Source of the DNA: UBA2279 sp034399355
GTDB taxonomy: Bacteria > Actinomycetota > Coriobacteriia > Anaerosomatales > Anaerosomataceae
NCBI GenBank assembly: GCA_034399355.1
Contig: JAXMMT010000033.1
Location: 1-41,815 of the forward strand
DNA: 41,815 nt
Reading direction: 5' to 3'
Under the pieces are notes generated by a model that was not told where the DNA came from, did no database searches, and saw only the letters and a program-made list of their open reading frames with translations. A program made the position numbers and the translations under genes. Shown in pieces: positions 39,768-41,815 of this stretch (positions within the stretch are counted from its first letter, which is position 1; every line of letters starts with the position of its first letter).

Positions 39768-41815
39768 TCAGCAGTCGAGCGCGAGCCGTGTCACATCGGG
39801 GCGCACCGACGCAAAGAGCTCGGCGGTCTCCGGGTGGCAGGTGAACAGCACCACCTGACGATGCTCGGCCAACTCGGCAATCGCCTCGGCGGCCCCCCGA
39901 CGACGCTCCGGATCGAAGTTCACGAGCACATCATCCATGAGCACGGGAAGCCCACGACCGACGTCGTCCAGTTGACCGATCAGGCCGAGACGCAGCGCGA
40001 GATACATCTGTTCGGCGGTGCCACGCGACAGTTCCTCGGAGGTCTTGGCTTCAGAATGCGCGTCGAAGACCTCGACCGACCCACCGGCGATGGGAACGGT
40101 AAGTCCGACATAACGGTCGCCAGTGATCCGACGAAACGCCTCTTGCGCCCTGCGCACGACGTCTGGCTGGCGCTCGCGTTCATAGCGTTCTTGTGTGGCG
40201 CCGACGAGTCGTGCGGCCGCGCGGAGCACCGCGTACTCCTCGGCAGACTCCTGGAGTCGTTCTGCAAGACCGGCCAACTCCAGACGCAGCTCGCCGCCCC
40301 GCACCTCGCGTGTACGCTCGGCCAGACGCTCGTCGAGACGCGAGCGTTCATCGGCGAATACGTCATGCGTCCGCTCCGCTTCGGCAAGCTCCAGTCGCTG
40401 ACGCTCGGCTATCGCCTCGAGCGACTCACCGTCGGCGATACCCCACTTGCCGAGAATAGCGGTCGCTTCCTCTCGGGCATGCACGACCTTTTGCTCGGCG
40501 ACGCTCACCCGCGCCTCGAACTCGGCAAGCAGGCGCTCTGCCTCCTCGCGGGCCGCACATTTCTGGCGGGTCTCGGCCAGCACCTGACGCGCCTTGCCCA
40601 CAAGCAGCGGGACGTCGTCCTCGCGCGGCTCCGCGGCGACGTCAGTGAAGAGCGCAAGTACGCCGGCAAGCCGCTGCGCGTAGCTGTCCAGCCGTGAGCG
40701 CAGACGCTCCACGGACTCGTTGGCGTCGTCGGCCGCGACCCGGAGCGTGAGGGCCTCGCGCACGAGCCCGAGGACTTGAGACACATCCGCCGGCGGCACA
40801 CCGGGACGCAGGCCGTTGGACTCGAGCAAGCGGTCCCAGATCGTCTTGCGCGCCTCCAGCGTGGACCGGGCGAGCTCCGCCTCACGGGTTCCTTCGGCTA
40901 CACTGCGTCGAGCATCGTCCTCGGCAGTCAACGCGATGCGGCATGCATCCAACAGCCGTCGCACGCGGGCCAACTCCATGCCCGTGGGGGCGACCGTGAG
41001 TCCCAGTGTCTTGAGCGCTGTGACGGGCGCATCCTCCACACGCCCGGCAGTCAACCGACGGCGCAGGACGAAGAAGCCACCAGCCGCCATCAGCACGCAG
41101 CCGATAATGACCGCCACGTACTCGCGCAGCGACAGTCCCGCGGTGACTGCGACGACTCCCGACAGCAACAGCACGAGCGCCGGCGCATCGACACCGCCCG
41201 GGCGACCCGCGGCAGGACGGCCACCCTCCAGCGCTTCGAGTGCGGCGTAGCGCTCGGCCACGGACTCGCGAAGTTCATCCGACGGCTCGATTCCGGCGTT
41301 GCGACACGCCGCTTCCGCCAGTCTGGAGGCCTCGGCTCCGGCCATTTCGGCACGCTCGACATCGCGGCGGCGCGATTCGACCTCGAGTTCGAGGCGCTGC
41401 AACTCATCCCGGGCCGTGTCCACCGCGCGCTGGGCGTCGGCCCCGGCATCGATTACAAGCACCTCCTCGGCGCTGCAACCGGTCCGCGCAACGGCGTCCT
41501 TAAAACGGCGCACCGCCTGCGCGAGCCCCGTTTCAGCATCCCGGAGATCAGTCCGCCCTTGCGCGTGTGCCGAAGCCTCATCCACGAGCGCTTCGAGCTC
41601 AGCCGTGACGGCCACCACGCGTTCGTCGGGCGCCGCTTTCTCGCGAGCGGCGGCGGCGGCCTTCAACTCCCCGCGCAGGCCGACCAGCTCTTGCTCCAGC
41701 GAGTCGATGCGGCCAAGACGCTCGCCGAGACGTTCTGTGGCGCGCGCCGCTTCGGTGGAGGCGACGCGGCGCTCGTCACGCCGCACGCGTGCCTCTGCAA
41801 GCGACTCATCGAGTT
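39768..41815 (-). CDS. YhaN-like SMC-type AAA ATPase (partial, 5' end outside window)
   Basis: At least 672 residues are visible and the frame stays open to the window edge. It has long coiled-coil stretches on both sides of a pair of hydrophobic segments near the middle (APALVLLLSGVVAVTAGLS and YVAVIIGCVLMAAGGFFVL), then a C-terminal ATPase lobe with SRGTAEQMYLALRLGL (signature) and LPVLMDDVLVNFDPERR (Walker B). The N-terminal Walker A half is missing from the window. This layout matches YhaN-type proteins, often paired with the YhaM/SbcD-like nuclease, which would lie further right. A role in DNA repair or end processing is inferred. Confidence 0.8.
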   Translation of the reverse strand, partial: LDESLAEARVRRDERRVASTEAARATERLGERLGRIDSLEQELVGLRGELKAAAAAREKAAPDERVVAVTAELEALVDEASAHAQGRTDLRDAETGLAQAVRRFKDAVARTGCSAEEVLVIDAGADAQRAVDTARDELQRLELEVESRRRDVERAEMAGAEASRLAEAACRNAGIEPSDELRESVAERYAALEALEGGRPAAGRPGGVDAPALVLLLSGVVAVTAGLSLREYVAVIIGCVLMAAGGFFVLRRRLTAGRVEDAPVTALKTLGLTVAPTGMELARVRRLLDACRIALTAEDDARRSVAEGTREAELARSTLEARKTIWDRLLESNGLRPGVPPADVSQVLGLVREALTLRVAADDANESVERLRSRLDSYAQRLAGVLALFTDVAAEPREDDVPLLVGKARQVLAETRQKCAAREEAERLLAEFEARVSVAEQKVVHAREEATAILGKWGIADGESLEAIAERQRLELAEAERTHDVFADERSRLDERLAERTREVRGGELRLELAGLAERLQESAEEYAVLRAAARLVGATQERYERERQPDVVRRAQEAFRRITGDRYVGLTVPIAGGSVEVFDAHSEAKTSEELSRGTAEQMYLALRLGLIGQLDDVGRGLPVLMDDVLVNFDPERRRGAAEAIAELAEHRQVVLFTCHPETAELFASVRPDVTRLALDC

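Noticed and set aside
1..41815. CRISPR array, prophage or integrase
   Set aside because: No regularly spaced direct repeats, phage structural genes or integrase were seen; the only mobile element is the IS21 end.

Overview
The window is GC-rich DNA with strong Shine-Dalgarno sites, frequent GTG/TTG starts and many ATGA/TGATG gene overlaps. Almost every gene lies on the minus strand. The gene content is a complete siroheme-dependent (Ahb) heme pathway beside CcmA-F cytochrome c maturation and a large surface-polysaccharide locus. This points to an anaerobic or facultative, respiring actinobacterium, most likely an uncultured Coriobacteriia-like lineage (inference; no marker gene was searched).

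Region 1 (1-16.95 kb) is the end of a polysaccharide cluster built from sugar-nucleotide modules. From left to right it holds: the 3' end of an IS21-type element cutting off an FkbM methyltransferase; a GT10 fucosyltransferase-like gene and a GT2 gene; a three-gene UDP-HexNAc module (reductase, 2-epimerase, dehydratase/epimerase); GDP-fucose synthase and GDP-mannose 4,6-dehydratase; a five-gene CDP-sugar module (yerF-like, yerE-like, rfbH, rfbG, rfbF) expected to make the branched sugar yersiniose or a relative; and manC and galU, which supply GDP-mannose and UDP-glucose. Three of the junctions between modules carry relics of other sugar genes, a visible record of recombination.

Region 2 (17.0-18.0 kb) is a toxin-antitoxin pair: a HepT (HEPN) toxin and a MntA-type nucleotidyltransferase antitoxin fused to a helix-turn-helix domain. 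It may be transcribed as a leaderless mRNA from a promoter covered by direct repeats.

Region 3 (18.05-36.7 kb) is the heme and cytochrome c locus. In transcription order: ccmE, ccmF, ccmA, ccmB, ccmC, ccmD, a CcsA/HemX-type protein, precorrin-2 dehydrogenase, an SDR, then hemA, hemC, cobA-hemD, ahbC, tRNA-Ala(CGC), a small membrane protein, hemB, ahbD, a GtrA-like gene, ahbAB and hemL. Together these encode all steps from glutamyl-tRNA to siroheme, didecarboxysiroheme, Fe-coproporphyrin and heme, plus heme delivery to cytochrome c. The hemA leader has two interlocking 12-bp inverted repeats and an upstream ORF that overlaps hemA. The ccm promoter shares its -35 hexamer and a start-site motif with the hemA promoter.

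Region 4 (36.7-41.8 kb) holds coaX (type III pantothenate kinase), a divergent two-component pair (OmpR-type regulator and HAMP histidine kinase), and the 3' part of a YhaN-like SMC-type ATPase that runs off the window. No gene-free stretch exceeds about 215 bp.
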